The position numbers and the translations under genes are program-made. A stretch of DNA of 36,291 nucleotides, from positions 85,093 to 121,383 of the forward strand of contig SVKI01000001.1 of assembly GCA_015068555.1 (NCBI GenBank), given 5' to 3'. This document shows, in pieces, positions 1 through 7,368 of this stretch. Each line of letters opens with the position of its first letter. Position 1 is the stretch's first letter. Source of the DNA: Oscillospiraceae bacterium. Lineage in GTDB: Bacteria > Bacillota > Clostridia > UBA1381 > UBA9506. Under the pieces are notes generated by a model. That model was not told the DNA's origin, made no database searches, and saw nothing but the letters and a program-made list of their open reading frames with translations.

Positions 1-135
1 AAACGCAGCAGCTTGACCGCCTGTTCCGTACAAAGAGGCAAATAAAACCTCGCGGCCCATTCCTGCAAGCTTTGCTAAAAGGGTCGCTACAATCATAATG
101 CCGGCTGTTTTAATTGTTTTTTTCGCATTCAGCAT
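1..135 (-). CDS. murJ: MurJ/MviN-type lipid II flippase, N-terminal fragment
   Basis: Only the first 45 codons are in the window; the gene runs off the left edge. The start is the ATG at 133-135 on the minus strand, preceded by an AGAGGA ribosome site. The protein opens with a short basic stretch, a hydrophobic segment (AGIMIVATLLAKLAGM) and then GREVLFASLYGTG. This matches the first helix and the conserved R-E...A..fG pattern of MurJ/MviN proteins of the MOP superfamily, which move lipid II across the membrane for peptidoglycan synthesis. That family assignment is from memory of the pattern. Related MATE/Wzx flippases share parts of it, and with so little sequence the exact subfamily is uncertain. 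Confidence 0.6.
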   Translation of the reverse strand, partial: MLNAKKTIKTAGIMIVATLLAKLAGMGREVLFASLYGTGGQAAAF

Positions 136-236
136 GGTATATTTCCTCTATCTTATAAAATCATTCTTCTATTATATAGCAAAAGTATCTGAAAGTCAAT
201 AAATTTACCCTTTTTTAAGCAAAAGATTTGGAAAAA

Positions 237-270
237 TAAAAGACCGATTCACGTCAGAATCGGTCTTTTA
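237..270. terminator. Bidirectional intrinsic terminator
   Basis: A 13-14 bp inverted repeat (AAAAGACCGATTC / GAATCGGTCTTTT) surrounds a 6-base loop. Each side ends in a T-rich run on its own exit strand, the minus strand reading TTTTATTTTT. It lies just past the stop codon of the DUF1273 gene and would end the minus-strand XRE-DUF1273 unit. Confidence 0.85.
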
Positions 271-275
271 TTTTT

Positions 276-803
276 TTAACTCAAGCTTTGTTCATATTCA
301 TCCAGTGAAAGTTGGTGCACACGGGCATTACCCACCTGCATATAAATAATGGGTATGTTAAGTTTTTGCGCATAGTTTACTGTGTAATGCGTGCCACCGG
401 TTGCACGCTCCATATAAGCGATTACACAACCGGCATGTTCTATCAAATAGCGGTTACGCTTGTGCATGCATCCGGCTTCGTATTGCTCGGCGATATAGGA
501 AACCTCATCGCTTTTTGAAAGAATTTCTTCGTAAACTTTTCGTTGTGCATCAGTCCATCTTCGGCTTTGATCCTTGCAGGGGAGCACCATGTGCAAAGAA
601 ATATGCGGGGCAACTTCTTTAGCCTGTAAAACGGCTTGGGCAGCCAGCGTGTCGAAGCCGAGAGCACCGCCGCATAAAAATTTTTTGTAACCTTCCTGAA
701 TTAAACCGTAAACGGTCTTGTATAGTTCTGCCGAAAGAGAGGGCAGAGTTTCGCTTTTTATATGGCGATGGCCTGTGAAGCAGCAAATATTTTCTCGATT
801 CAT
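276..803 (-). CDS. YpsA/DUF1273-family SLOG-domain protein
   Basis: A 175-residue protein. It opens with CCFTGHRHIKSE, the FTGHR signature of the DUF1273/YpsA group. FLCGGALGFDTLAAQAVL follows at about 42-60, the glycine-rich nucleotide-binding loop of the SLOG/DprA-like Rossmann fold, and CVIAYMERATGGTHYTVNYA at about 126-145 is the second conserved block with a T-G-G-T turn. Members are thought to bind a nucleotide-derived ligand; B. subtilis YpsA has been linked to cell division, but the biochemical role is not settled. The gene begins 13 bases after the stop of the XRE-S24 gene and ends at a terminator, so the two are probably one transcript. The ribosome site is a modest AAAGG about 10 bases upstream. 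Confidence 0.8.
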   Translation of the reverse strand: MNRENICCFTGHRHIKSETLPSLSAELYKTVYGLIQEGYKKFLCGGALGFDTLAAQAVLQAKEVAPHISLHMVLPCKDQSRRWTDAQRKVYEEILSKSDEVSYIAEQYEAGCMHKRNRYLIEHAGCVIAYMERATGGTHYTVNYAQKLNIPIIYMQVGNARVHQLSLDEYEQSLS

Positions 804-816
804 ATAATCGCGACCT

Positions 817-1437
817 TTATAAAACGGTTTTTAATACTTGTACCACTTTGCCCAGGATAAAAACGTCCTCTGCGTTGTTTACAATCACCGGGCGATAGAC
901 ACTGTTGTCACTGTCGGGTGACAGAATAAAACCGTTGCCGCTTCGATAAAAGCGACCGATGGCAGGCGGCGAATCGTGCAGACGAACCAGCGCGATATCG
1001 CCGTCATCAGCATAATTCTGATGACGAATAATTGCCAGACTGCCGGCATTAAGGTGAGAACGGTTCATACGTTCATCTGTCAGCTTAAGAGCAAAGAACT
1101 CACCTTCTCCCAATAAACTGGCAGGGAGTGTACAATAGCAGATTGGCAGCGTGCCGATTAAGCCTGTAACAGGTAAGGCATTGTAAACGGCAATTTGTTT
1201 CGCATCACCTGTCACGGTGAGGGGTTCTTTAAGAGATAAGGTTTCACCCATGAGCTCGCTGATAGCAACATCGAAGTATTCAGCAATTTGACGCATCATA
1301 GTGTTGGTGGGCTTAGAATAACCTGTTTCGTAATTGGAAATGGTAGTTTTGCGCACACCCAAAGCCAAGGCCAGTTCATCCTGATTCAGGCCTTTTGACT
1401 TGCGCAGTTTTTTTAAACGGGTAGGAAAATCAACCAT
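817..1437 (-). CDS. XRE-family repressor with a LexA-like (S24) domain lacking the catalytic dyad
   Basis: A 206-residue transcription regulator. Residues 6-62 form a Cro/C1-type helix-turn-helix (LRKSKGLNQDELALALGV...ISNYETG). After a linker, residues 92-205 follow the S24/LexA C-terminal fold (FFALKLTDERM, GSLAIIRHQ, DGDIALVRL, GRFYRSGNGFILSPDS). In LexA and UmuD-type proteins the pattern is G-D-S-M with the nucleophilic Ser and V-K-R-Y/F with the general-base Lys. Here these positions read D-E-R-M (Arg123) and I-G-R-F (Gly161), so both catalytic residues appear lost. Self-cleavage is therefore unlikely, and the domain may serve for dimerisation or ligand sensing. It is the first gene of a unit with the SLOG protein. 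A good ribosome site (AAGGAG) lies about 9 bases before the ATG. Confidence 0.85.
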   Translation of the reverse strand: MVDFPTRLKKLRKSKGLNQDELALALGVRKTTISNYETGYSKPTNTMMRQIAEYFDVAISELMGETLSLKEPLTVTGDAKQIAVYNALPVTGLIGTLPICYCTLPASLLGEGEFFALKLTDERMNRSHLNAGSLAIIRHQNYADDGDIALVRLHDSPPAIGRFYRSGNGFILSPDSDNSVYRPVIVNNAEDVFILGKVVQVLKTVL

Positions 1438-1478
1438 AGAAAGCGCTCCTTCTGATGATGTGCATGTTTTTCTTATTC

Positions 1479-1507
1479 AGTATATCATAAGTATGAAAAA
1501 AATACAA
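1479..1507 (-). promoter_or_regulatory. Sigma-A-type promoter of the XRE-S24 gene
   Basis: On the minus strand, TTGTAT (-35, at 1502-1507) and TATACT (-10, at 1479-1484) are separated by 17 bases. The spacer contains CATAAGTATG (arms CATA/TATG), a plausible autoregulatory operator for the repressor, although this is only a short dyad. The rest of 1438-1648 is AT-rich and shows no gene. Confidence 0.55.
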
Positions 1508-1600
1508 GAAAAAGTTCAATAAAAATAGATAAACAATATATTAATTCTAAAAAAATACAAAAAATATAGGATAAAGAATTACGGTTATGCCTAAAGCCTA

Positions 1601-1640
1601 AAAAAAGATTGCTTTCCCAAACAGAAAAGCAATCTTTTTT
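1601..1640. terminator. Intrinsic terminator after the NlpC/P60 gene
   Basis: The inverted repeat AAAAAGATTGCTTT / AAAGCAATCTTTTT has an A-rich left flank and T-rich right flank, so it works in both directions. It sits directly downstream of the minus-strand wall hydrolase gene that stops at 1649. Confidence 0.85.
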
Positions 1641-1648
1641 CATATTCA

Positions 1649-2332
1649 TCAGCGAATAATACGTCTTGCTGCGTAGTAAACATCGTTGTAATATCCGGTG
1701 TTGATGCTCGTATATTTTACAACATCGCCGGTTTGCGGACTGTGAATCATCATACCATCGCCGGCATAGATGCCAACATGATGAACCTGCGAATTACCGG
1801 CTCTTTTAAACATGACGATATCACCGGGCTGCAGTTCACTTTTGCTAACGGGAACACCGTTAGAAAGCTGAGAGTGAGCCGTACGATTAATGGAGTAGCC
1901 AAGCTGACGGTACACATAGGACGTAAAACCAGAGCAGTCAAAGCCGGAAGGCGAGGAGCCACCGTACACATATGGTGTGCCTAAATACTGTCTTGCGACC
2001 TGTACAACACGATTGCCACCGGTCATGCTGCCTCTTGAAGCAACATCTTCGGGACGAATGCTGACATAATCTGCAGAGATGTAGGCATAATTGCCGCCAC
2101 CGGTACCGATTCTGTACCAGTTGTTAGTTTTTTCAAAGACATCAAGGGTCTGACCATAATCGACAACAGCTTCAATGACATGATTAGTTCCGGGACCTGA
2201 GCGAACATTTACCGTGTTGGCAACAACGATTCCCACACAAGGGAAAGAACTTGCTCCCACACCAACGGAAACGGAGCCCAGCAAAGCAGCAGTTACGGCT
2301 ACAACGGCCACTGCCTTCTTAAGTATATTCAT
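1649..2332 (-). CDS. Secreted SH3b - NlpC/P60 cell-wall endopeptidase
   Basis: A 227-residue exported protein. Residues 1-27 form a signal peptide (basic MNILKK, hydrophobic core, VGVGAS cleavage region). Residues about 33-93 are a bacterial SH3 domain (VNVRSGPGTNHVIEAV...NNWYRI...GYISADYV-like pattern). Residues about 105-226 are an NlpC/P60 peptidase with the Cys-His-His set: Cys133 in FDCSGF, His185 in VHHVGIY and His197 in MMIHSP. Such enzymes cut D-glutamyl-diaminopimelate bonds in peptidoglycan stem peptides. The gene stands alone, with a consensus promoter and a WalR-box-like site upstream, which fits control by wall-stress signalling. A terminator follows. The length and architecture are normal for small Firmicute P60 hydrolases. 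Confidence 0.92.
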   Translation of the reverse strand: MNILKKAVAVVAVTAALLGSVSVGVGASSFPCVGIVVANTVNVRSGPGTNHVIEAVVDYGQTLDVFEKTNNWYRIGTGGGNYAYISADYVSIRPEDVASRGSMTGGNRVVQVARQYLGTPYVYGGSSPSGFDCSGFTSYVYRQLGYSINRTAHSQLSNGVPVSKSELQPGDIVMFKRAGNSQVHHVGIYAGDGMMIHSPQTGDVVKYTSINTGYYNDVYYAARRIIR

Positions 2333-2355
2333 AAATGTAAGTACCTCCGTGTAGT

Positions 2356-2372
2356 TGTTACGAACTTGTTAC
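2356..2372 (+). promoter_or_regulatory. WalR-box-like direct repeat at the NlpC/P60 promoter
   Basis: TGTTAC-N5-TGTTAC matches the published WalR (YycF) consensus TGTWAH-N5-TGTWAH at every position. It lies just downstream of the -10 of the minus-strand hydrolase promoter, covering about +1 to +20 of the transcript. Boxes downstream of the promoter are associated with repression by WalR in B. subtilis. The assignment rests on motif match and on the type of target gene. Confidence 0.6.
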
Positions 2373-2379
2373 AAAATCT

Positions 2380-2408
2380 ATTATACAAGAAAAAAATAGT
2401 TTTGTCAA
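2380..2408 (-). promoter_or_regulatory. Consensus sigma-A promoter of the NlpC/P60 gene
   Basis: On the minus strand, perfect TTGACA (2403-2408) and TATAAT (2380-2385) hexamers are separated by 17 bases. The start codon lies about 40 bases after the expected +1, and the ribosome site is GGAGGT. Confidence 0.85.
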
Positions 2409-2500
2409 CTCTTTTTAAAACTTTTTTAACAATTTTGTTGCAAATTGTAATATTTGCTAAGGAAAAACCATCTTTTGTATAAAATAATATATTGAAGTTC

Positions 2501-2529
2501 TTGCACGAAGAGAATCCATATGTTATAAT
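2501..2529 (+). promoter_or_regulatory. Promoter of the rhamnulokinase gene
   Basis: TTGCAC (2501-2506), a 17-base spacer and a perfect TATAAT (2524-2529) preceded by TGT, which makes it an extended -10 promoter. The expected start of transcription is near 2536, inside the dyad described in the next entry. Confidence 0.8.
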
Positions 2530-2534
2530 GTGAA

Positions 2535-2561
2535 TGACAGGTATTTTCTGTCAGTCTGTCA
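2535..2561 (+). promoter_or_regulatory. Operator-like dyad over the rhamnulokinase transcription start
   Basis: TGACAG-N7-CTGTCA (2535-2553) is a perfect 6+6 inverted repeat centred a few bases after +1. A second CTGTCA copy follows at 2556-2561. A repressor bound here would block promoter escape. The cognate regulator is not encoded nearby in an obvious way, and I found no second copy upstream of the fucose isomerase gene. Confidence 0.45.
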
Positions 2562-2604
2562 TGATAATTGAAAAGGTACATATATTTTTAAAGGAGTGAG
2601 TTAC

Positions 2605-4083
2605 ATGTCCGCAACATATAAGGTTTTGGCATATGACTTCGGTGCCTCAAGTGGAAGAGCTATGCTGTTTACCTATGACGGAAAGAAGCTTGATATTGAG
2701 GAAATGCATCGCTTTTCAAATGATCCCGTCATGGTGGGGGATAATTTTTACTGGGATATACTGCGTCTGTTCCATGAAGTTAAGACAGGTATTTTAAAAA
2801 CCATCAACGCCGGTCACACGGATATTATGTCCATTGGCTTTGATACCTGGGGTGTTGACTTTGGTCTGTTTGATGAAAAGGGAAGAATGCTTGGTAATCC
2901 TTATCATTATCGCGATAAGCGTACAGAGGGTATGCTGGAAAAGCTGGATGAAGAGGTTGGCAAAAAATATGTGTTTGAGCGCACAGGTATTGAATTTGCC
3001 TTCTTTAACACACTGTTTCAGTTGATGGCTATGCGTGATGATGCCATGCTGAAGCAGGCTAAGCACCTGTTATTCATTCCGGATATTTTTAACTACTTCT
3101 TAACCGGCGTAATGAAGAATGAATATACAGAAGCATCCACCTCTCAGCTTTTACATGCAAAAAGCAAAGAGTGGGACCGCGAACTGATGGAAAAAATGAA
3201 TATCCCTGCAGACATCTTCGAGGAAATTGTGCATCCGGGCGAAGTGGTGGGATACTTAACAGATGAACTGTGTGAGGAGCTGGGTTGTCCCAAAATTCCT
3301 ATTATTGCAGTGGGATCTCATGATACAGCTTCTGCTGTTGCCAGCATCCCTGTTTCCGGAGATTATTCCTATGCCTTTATCAGCAGCGGTACCTGGGCCC
3401 TGATGGGCGCAGAGCTTTCAGAGCCGGAGATCACAGACGAAACCTATACATATTGCTTCACTAATGAAGGCAGCATTTGTGGCAAAATTCAATTTATGAA
3501 AAACATCATGGGCTTGTGGATTGTGCAAGAATGTCGCAGACAGTGGGCGCGTGAAGGCAAGGAATTTTCCTTTAACGATTTAGAGCAGGCAGCAAGAGCG
3601 GCAGCACCATTCCGCAGCTTTATCAATCCGGATGATTCCAGCTTTGCAACACCGGGTAACATGCCCAAAAGAATTCGTGAGTTTTGCGCAAAAACCGGTC
3701 AGCCGGTGCCTGAAACTGAGGGTGAAATTATTCGTTGTGCTATGGAAAGTCTGGCGCTTAAATGTCGCATGGTTGCCGATGCATTAGAAGATGTACAGGG
3801 TAAACAGCTGGATGTGATTCACATGCTGGGTGGCGGCATTAAGGATACGATGCTTTGCGAGTTCATTTCCTGTGCTACCAAGAAAAAAGTAGCAGCCGGC
3901 CCTGTAGAAGCAACCAGCACGGGCAATGCAGCTATCCAGTTTATGGCACTGGGTAAGATTGAGAATCTGCAGGAAGCACGCAAGATTATCCGCGATTCCT
4001 TCCCGATTACCTACTATGAACCGGCAGACAGCGAAGTTTGGGATGCTGCTTATGAGACATACAAACAATATGTTTCACTTTAA
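2605..4083 (+). CDS. rhaB: L-rhamnulokinase (FGGY carbohydrate kinase)
   Basis: A 492-residue FGGY-family kinase that phosphorylates L-rhamnulose (or a close ketose such as L-fuculose) at O-1 with ATP. Visible motifs are the N-terminal ATP-fold start AYDFGASSGRAM at 9-20, DTWGVDFGLFD, the substrate block NPYHYRDKRT, GIEFAFFNTLFQL, the catalytic-Asp region VGSHDTASAV near residue 240, SSGTWALMG, and the C-terminal adenosine site MLGGGIKDTMLCEF. The D-x-G-A-S-S-G-R and DTWGVDFG sequences favour RhaB over fuculokinase FucK. I chose the ATG at 2605 because AAGGAG (2591-2596) lies 8 bases upstream; the in-frame GTG at 2596 overlaps that site. The gene is monocistronic or reads into comEA. No rhamnose isomerase or aldolase gene is adjacent, and a fucose isomerase lies 22 kb away. 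Confidence 0.9.
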   Translation: MSATYKVLAYDFGASSGRAMLFTYDGKKLDIEEMHRFSNDPVMVGDNFYWDILRLFHEVKTGILKTINAGHTDIMSIGFDTWGVDFGLFDEKGRMLGNPYHYRDKRTEGMLEKLDEEVGKKYVFERTGIEFAFFNTLFQLMAMRDDAMLKQAKHLLFIPDIFNYFLTGVMKNEYTEASTSQLLHAKSKEWDRELMEKMNIPADIFEEIVHPGEVVGYLTDELCEELGCPKIPIIAVGSHDTASAVASIPVSGDYSYAFISSGTWALMGAELSEPEITDETYTYCFTNEGSICGKIQFMKNIMGLWIVQECRRQWAREGKEFSFNDLEQAARAAAPFRSFINPDDSSFATPGNMPKRIREFCAKTGQPVPETEGEIIRCAMESLALKCRMVADALEDVQGKQLDVIHMLGGGIKDTMLCEFISCATKKKVAAGPVEATSTGNAAIQFMALGKIENLQEARKIIRDSFPITYYEPADSEVWDAAYETYKQYVSL

Positions 4084-4096
4084 TTAAAGCATAAAA

Positions 4097-4125
4097 AGAG
4101 GCTGCCGCGTTTGCGGCAGTCTCTT
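4097..4125 (+). terminator. GC-rich hairpin after rhaB
   Basis: The stem AGAGGCTGCCGC / GCGGCAGTCTCT has one G-T pair and a 4-base loop. The T-tract after it is poor (CTCTTGTC), so it may terminate only partly and allow read-through into the comEA-like gene. Confidence 0.55.
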
Positions 4126-4149
4126 GTCAACTGATATGAGGTATTGTTG

Positions 4150-4521
4150 ATGGAAAAGGCAAAACTCACGCGCTTTTTAGTAACGCTTTTGGGTGTTGTG
4201 TTATGTGCCGGATTGGGTAGTGCTATGCTGTATGCAGATCAAAAGGCAGAACGTGCGATTACAGAAATTCAACCGTCAGCTACACCGGTTGCGGAGACAC
4301 AAAAAGAAATAAATCAAACCCAAAAGGTGGATATCAATACAGCAACCAAAGAAGAACTTGAGCAATTACCGGGCATTGGGTCCGGCCTTGCCGAAAGGAT
4401 TGTTGCATACCGCGGTGAGAAACCTTTCAAGGTCATTCGTGACCTTAAAAAGGTCTCCGGTATCGGAGATAAAAAGTTTGAAGCGTTACAAGATTTTGTT
4501 TGTGTGGGTACGGGTGATTAA
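4150..4521 (+). CDS. ComEA-like membrane-anchored helix-hairpin-helix protein
   Basis: A 123-residue protein with an N-terminal membrane helix (about residues 8-28, FLVTLLGVVLCAGLGSAML), a short variable linker, and a C-terminal double helix-hairpin-helix domain (about 60-120). The domain reads VDINTATKEELEQLPGIG...ERIVAYR...VSGIGDKKFEAL. The VDINTA and PGIG signatures are those of ComEA, the DNA receptor of natural transformation. The usual SLBB region before the HhH domain is missing, so this is the short form; whether it acts in DNA uptake is inferred. The ATG at 4150 has GAGGT 7-8 bases upstream. The in-frame TTG at 4144 is too close to that site. No comEB/comEC genes follow; pyrophosphatase starts 32 bases later. 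Confidence 0.75.
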   Translation: MEKAKLTRFLVTLLGVVLCAGLGSAMLYADQKAERAITEIQPSATPVAETQKEINQTQKVDINTATKEELEQLPGIGSGLAERIVAYRGEKPFKVIRDLKKVSGIGDKKFEALQDFVCVGTGD

Positions 4522-4553
4522 ACACACTGTATCGACTGAGTAAGGAGGATATT

Positions 4554-5087
4554 ATGAACGCATGGCATGATTTTGATTCAGCCAGAATACAACCAGAAGA
4601 ATTTGTTGCCGTTATAGAAATTCCCAAGGGCGGCAAGAAAAAGTATGAACTCGATAAAGAAACAGGCCTTTTGCGCCTGGATAGAGTTCTCTTTACATCC
4701 ACGCATTATCCGGCAAACTATGGATTTATTCCCGGCACGCTTTCGCAGGATAATGACCCGTTGGATGTGTTGGTTCTGTGCCAGGAATGTTTAGACCCCA
4801 TGGTGATTGTAGAATGTTATCCTATTGGTGTTTTAAAGATGATTGATGAGGATGAAGAAGATGAAAAAATTATTGCAATTCCCAAAGGAGATCCTTCTTT
4901 AAATCTGTATCATGAGCTTGAAGAGTTGCCGCCGCATCAGTTCCAGGAAATCAAACACTTTTTTGAAGTGTATAAGTTTTTGGAAAATAAGGTCACATAC
5001 GTGGAAGAAATATTAAACAGAGAAGCGGCTGTTCAGATCATAGATGATGCAATTAACATGTACCAAAAGGTATTCAGCAGTCAATAA
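4554..5087 (+). CDS. ppa: Inorganic pyrophosphatase, family I
   Basis: A 177-residue soluble enzyme that hydrolyses pyrophosphate to phosphate, pulling biosynthetic reactions forward. It shows the family I order: EIPKGGKKKYELDKETG at about 22-38, THYPANYGFIPGTL at 50-63, the signature DNDPLDVLVL at 66-75 with its three metal-binding Asp residues, and DEDEEDEKIIAIP plus the KHFFEVYKFLE helix. The length is typical. The gene follows comEA by 32 bases, with an AAGGAGG ribosome site, and ends at a strong terminator shared with convergent lysA. An unusually acidic run (EDEEDEK) occurs in the loop where the family has metal ligands. Confidence 0.95.
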   Translation: MNAWHDFDSARIQPEEFVAVIEIPKGGKKKYELDKETGLLRLDRVLFTSTHYPANYGFIPGTLSQDNDPLDVLVLCQECLDPMVIVECYPIGVLKMIDEDEEDEKIIAIPKGDPSLNLYHELEELPPHQFQEIKHFFEVYKFLENKVTYVEEILNREAAVQIIDDAINMYQKVFSSQ

Positions 5088-5124
5088 AAAAACCCTGCAT
5101 TCCTACGAGGATGCAGGGTTTTTA
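5087..5124. terminator. Bidirectional terminator between ppa and lysA
   Basis: The inverted repeat AAAAACCCTGCAT / ATGCAGGGTTTTT has a 10-base loop, an A-run on the left and a T-run on the right. It can end both the plus-strand ppa transcript and the minus-strand lysA operon. Confidence 0.9.
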
Positions 5125-5141
5125 TGTAGAACGCTATGGTT

Positions 5142-6443
5142 TTACTCGCAGTCATTCCTTACAATATCTTCATAGGTTTCGCGCTTTACAATCACGCGGC
5201 TTTTCCCATCTTTAACCATAACCATGGCAGGTTTTGGAATGCGATTGTAGTTGCTTGCCATAGAATAGTTATAAGCGCCGGTTGCTAAAACAGCTAAAAT
5301 ATCACCGCGTTGTGCTTGTTGCAGGGGGATATTCTCACCCAAGAGGTCACCGGATTCGCAACACTTGCCTGCGATGGTATAGGTTGCCGTTTTGGGGTCA
5401 GTACAACGGTTGGCGATCACAAAGTCATATTCAGCCTCGTAGAGCATGTAACGCGGATTGTCGCACATACCACCATCTACGGAAAGGTAGTGGCGAATAC
5501 CGGGGATTTCTTTAATGTTTCCAACCGTGTATAAGGTGATGCCGGCAGAAGCCACAATAGAGCGGCCGGGCTCCATCAAAATATAGGGTAAAGGCAGCAT
5601 GCGGCTGGCGGCAGTTTCCTTTACAACGCGGCTGACTGCCTGCATATATGCGTTATAGGGTATGGGGTCGTCCTGAGGCGTGTAGGGGATGCCAAAGCCT
5701 CCGCCCAAATTCAGGCGCGTTAAAGTAAGACCCAATGCATCGTGCACATCAGCCATAAAGTTCACCATCACTTCGGCAGCGGTGCAAAACGGCTCTAAGT
5801 CAAAAATCTGCGAGCCTATATGACAATGAACGCCTACCACCTGCACGTGAGGGAGAGAGGCGGCTTCCTTTATAATCTCCATCGCTTCGCCCGTTTCAAG
5901 TGCTACGCCAAATTTAGAATCAATCTGACCGGTCATGATAAAGTCGTGCGTGTGTGCATCAATGCCGGGCTTAATGCGAAACAGAATGTCAGCCCGTTTG
6001 CCGGCATTTCCCCATAATTCGTTAATCAGCAACAGTTCATCGCGGTTGTCCACAACGATTTGACCCACACCGCAGGATAGAGCAAGCTCTAATTCAGGGC
6101 GGGTCTTATTATTGCCGTGAAAGTACACACGTTCCATGGGAAAACCGGCTTTTTTGGCGGTATAAAGTTCTCCACCGGAAACGACATCAAGGCCCATCCC
6201 TTCGCTTGCAATAAGCTTGCACAGAGTCATGGTGCAACAAGCCTTGCTGGCATATAGAACTAAGCCATTTCCGTCATAAAACTGTGCCATCGAATCGGTA
6301 TACAGTTTGCAGTTGCGGTGGATCGTTTCCTCGTCTAATACATAGAGCGGTGTTTTATATTCGGCGGCCAGCTCTGTTACATCCAACCCGCCAATGGTTA
6401 AGTGGTTTTGTTCATTTGCCTCCAGGCAATCCGATACAAACAT
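5142..6443 (-). CDS. lysA: Diaminopimelate decarboxylase
   Basis: A 433-residue fold-III PLP enzyme that decarboxylates meso-diaminopimelate to L-lysine, the last step of lysine synthesis. The PLP lysine is Lys67 in YASKACC. Other motifs are GLDVVSGGEL, HCHIGSQIF, the glycine-rich phosphate loop LNLGGGFGIPY, EPGRSIVASAG, and the C-terminal substrate/PLP site CESGDLLGEN with the partner tyrosine region ATGAYNYSMASNYN. The ordering distinguishes it from arginine or ornithine decarboxylases of the same fold. It is the last gene of the minus-strand glmM-rapZ-lysA series, 34 bases after rapZ, with a GGAGG site. No lysine-riboswitch leader can fit in that gap. Confidence 0.95.
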   Translation of the reverse strand: MFVSDCLEANEQNHLTIGGLDVTELAAEYKTPLYVLDEETIHRNCKLYTDSMAQFYDGNGLVLYASKACCTMTLCKLIASEGMGLDVVSGGELYTAKKAGFPMERVYFHGNNKTRPELELALSCGVGQIVVDNRDELLLINELWGNAGKRADILFRIKPGIDAHTHDFIMTGQIDSKFGVALETGEAMEIIKEAASLPHVQVVGVHCHIGSQIFDLEPFCTAAEVMVNFMADVHDALGLTLTRLNLGGGFGIPYTPQDDPIPYNAYMQAVSRVVKETAASRMLPLPYILMEPGRSIVASAGITLYTVGNIKEIPGIRHYLSVDGGMCDNPRYMLYEAEYDFVIANRCTDPKTATYTIAGKCCESGDLLGENIPLQQAQRGDILAVLATGAYNYSMASNYNRIPKPAMVMVKDGKSRVIVKRETYEDIVRNDCE

Positions 6444-6477
6444 GATTTTCCTCCGTCAGAATTCTGTTCCATAGGGT

Positions 6478-7347
6478 TTATTTTATGTTTCGTTCCAAAG
6501 CTATATCGCGGTGCGTCACCACGGTATAATAATTCTTTTCCTTTAGGTGGTTGCCGAGATTTTCAGCAATAGCAACAGAGCGGTGTTTACCGCCTGTGCA
6601 GCCAATACTGATCACCAGTTGCATTTTACCTTCTTCGATATACTGAGGTAGTAAAAAGTCTACCATATCATGCAGTTTACGGACAAACGCTTGCGTTTCC
6701 TTGCATTTAAACACATAGTCACGCACGGGCGCATCGAGTCCTGTTAATTCCTTTAACTCTGCTTCGTAAAAAGGATTCGGCAAAAAGCGGACATCAAACA
6801 TTAAGTCGCTGTCTAAAGGAATGCCCCGTTTAAAGCCAAAAGAAACGATGCTTACATTTAAACTTTCATACTTTTTGCGTGATTCAAAAAGTGCTAAAAT
6901 CTGTTCTTTGAGCTGCCTGGTCAATAGGCCGGTTGTGTCAATGATATAGTCGGAGCGGCTACGAATCTCAGAGAGCAGGCGGCGCTCCATATCAATGCCG
7001 TCAATTAACAAGCCACCCTTGGCGTGCGGGTGTTTTCGGCGAGTCTCCTTGTAACGTTTGATAATGGTTTCGTCGCTCGCTTCTAAGAATAAAACCTCGC
7101 ACTTGTTTCCGCTTTTACGAAATTCTTCAATTTCGTCGGCCAGACGCATAATGCGGTCGCCGCTTCTGGCATCAACTACGAAGGCAATTTTATCCATTGT
7201 TATATTCGAGTTTTGACACAAAGCAACAAAGTTCGTGATTAGGGTCGGGGGCATATTATCGATGCAGTAGTAGCCGATATCTTCCAAAATGTGAACCGCA
7301 GAACTTTTACCGGCACCGGACATGCCCGTTACAATAATAAACTGCAT
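6478..7347 (-). CDS. rapZ: RapZ/YvcJ-family nucleotide-binding RNase adapter
   Basis: A 289-residue protein. The Walker A motif GMSGAGKS is at residues 8-15, followed by ALEDIGYYCIDNMP-like sequence typical of the family. The C-terminal half carries the conserved SFGFKRGIPLDSDLMFDVR and IGCTGGKHRSVAIAENL blocks. In E. coli RapZ senses glucosamine-6-phosphate and guides decay of the GlmZ RNA, setting GlmS levels. B. subtilis YvcJ is a nucleotide hydrolase of less clear role. In Bacillus the gene sits with yvcK and whiA; here it lies between glmM (21 bases upstream) and lysA. That context suggests a link with amino-sugar and wall-precursor supply, which is inference. Confidence 0.93.
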   Translation of the reverse strand: MQFIIVTGMSGAGKSSAVHILEDIGYYCIDNMPPTLITNFVALCQNSNITMDKIAFVVDARSGDRIMRLADEIEEFRKSGNKCEVLFLEASDETIIKRYKETRRKHPHAKGGLLIDGIDMERRLLSEIRSRSDYIIDTTGLLTRQLKEQILALFESRKKYESLNVSIVSFGFKRGIPLDSDLMFDVRFLPNPFYEAELKELTGLDAPVRDYVFKCKETQAFVRKLHDMVDFLLPQYIEEGKMQLVISIGCTGGKHRSVAIAENLGNHLKEKNYYTVVTHRDIALERNIK

Positions 7348-7368
7348 AGCGTCTCCTTTGTTAAGTGG

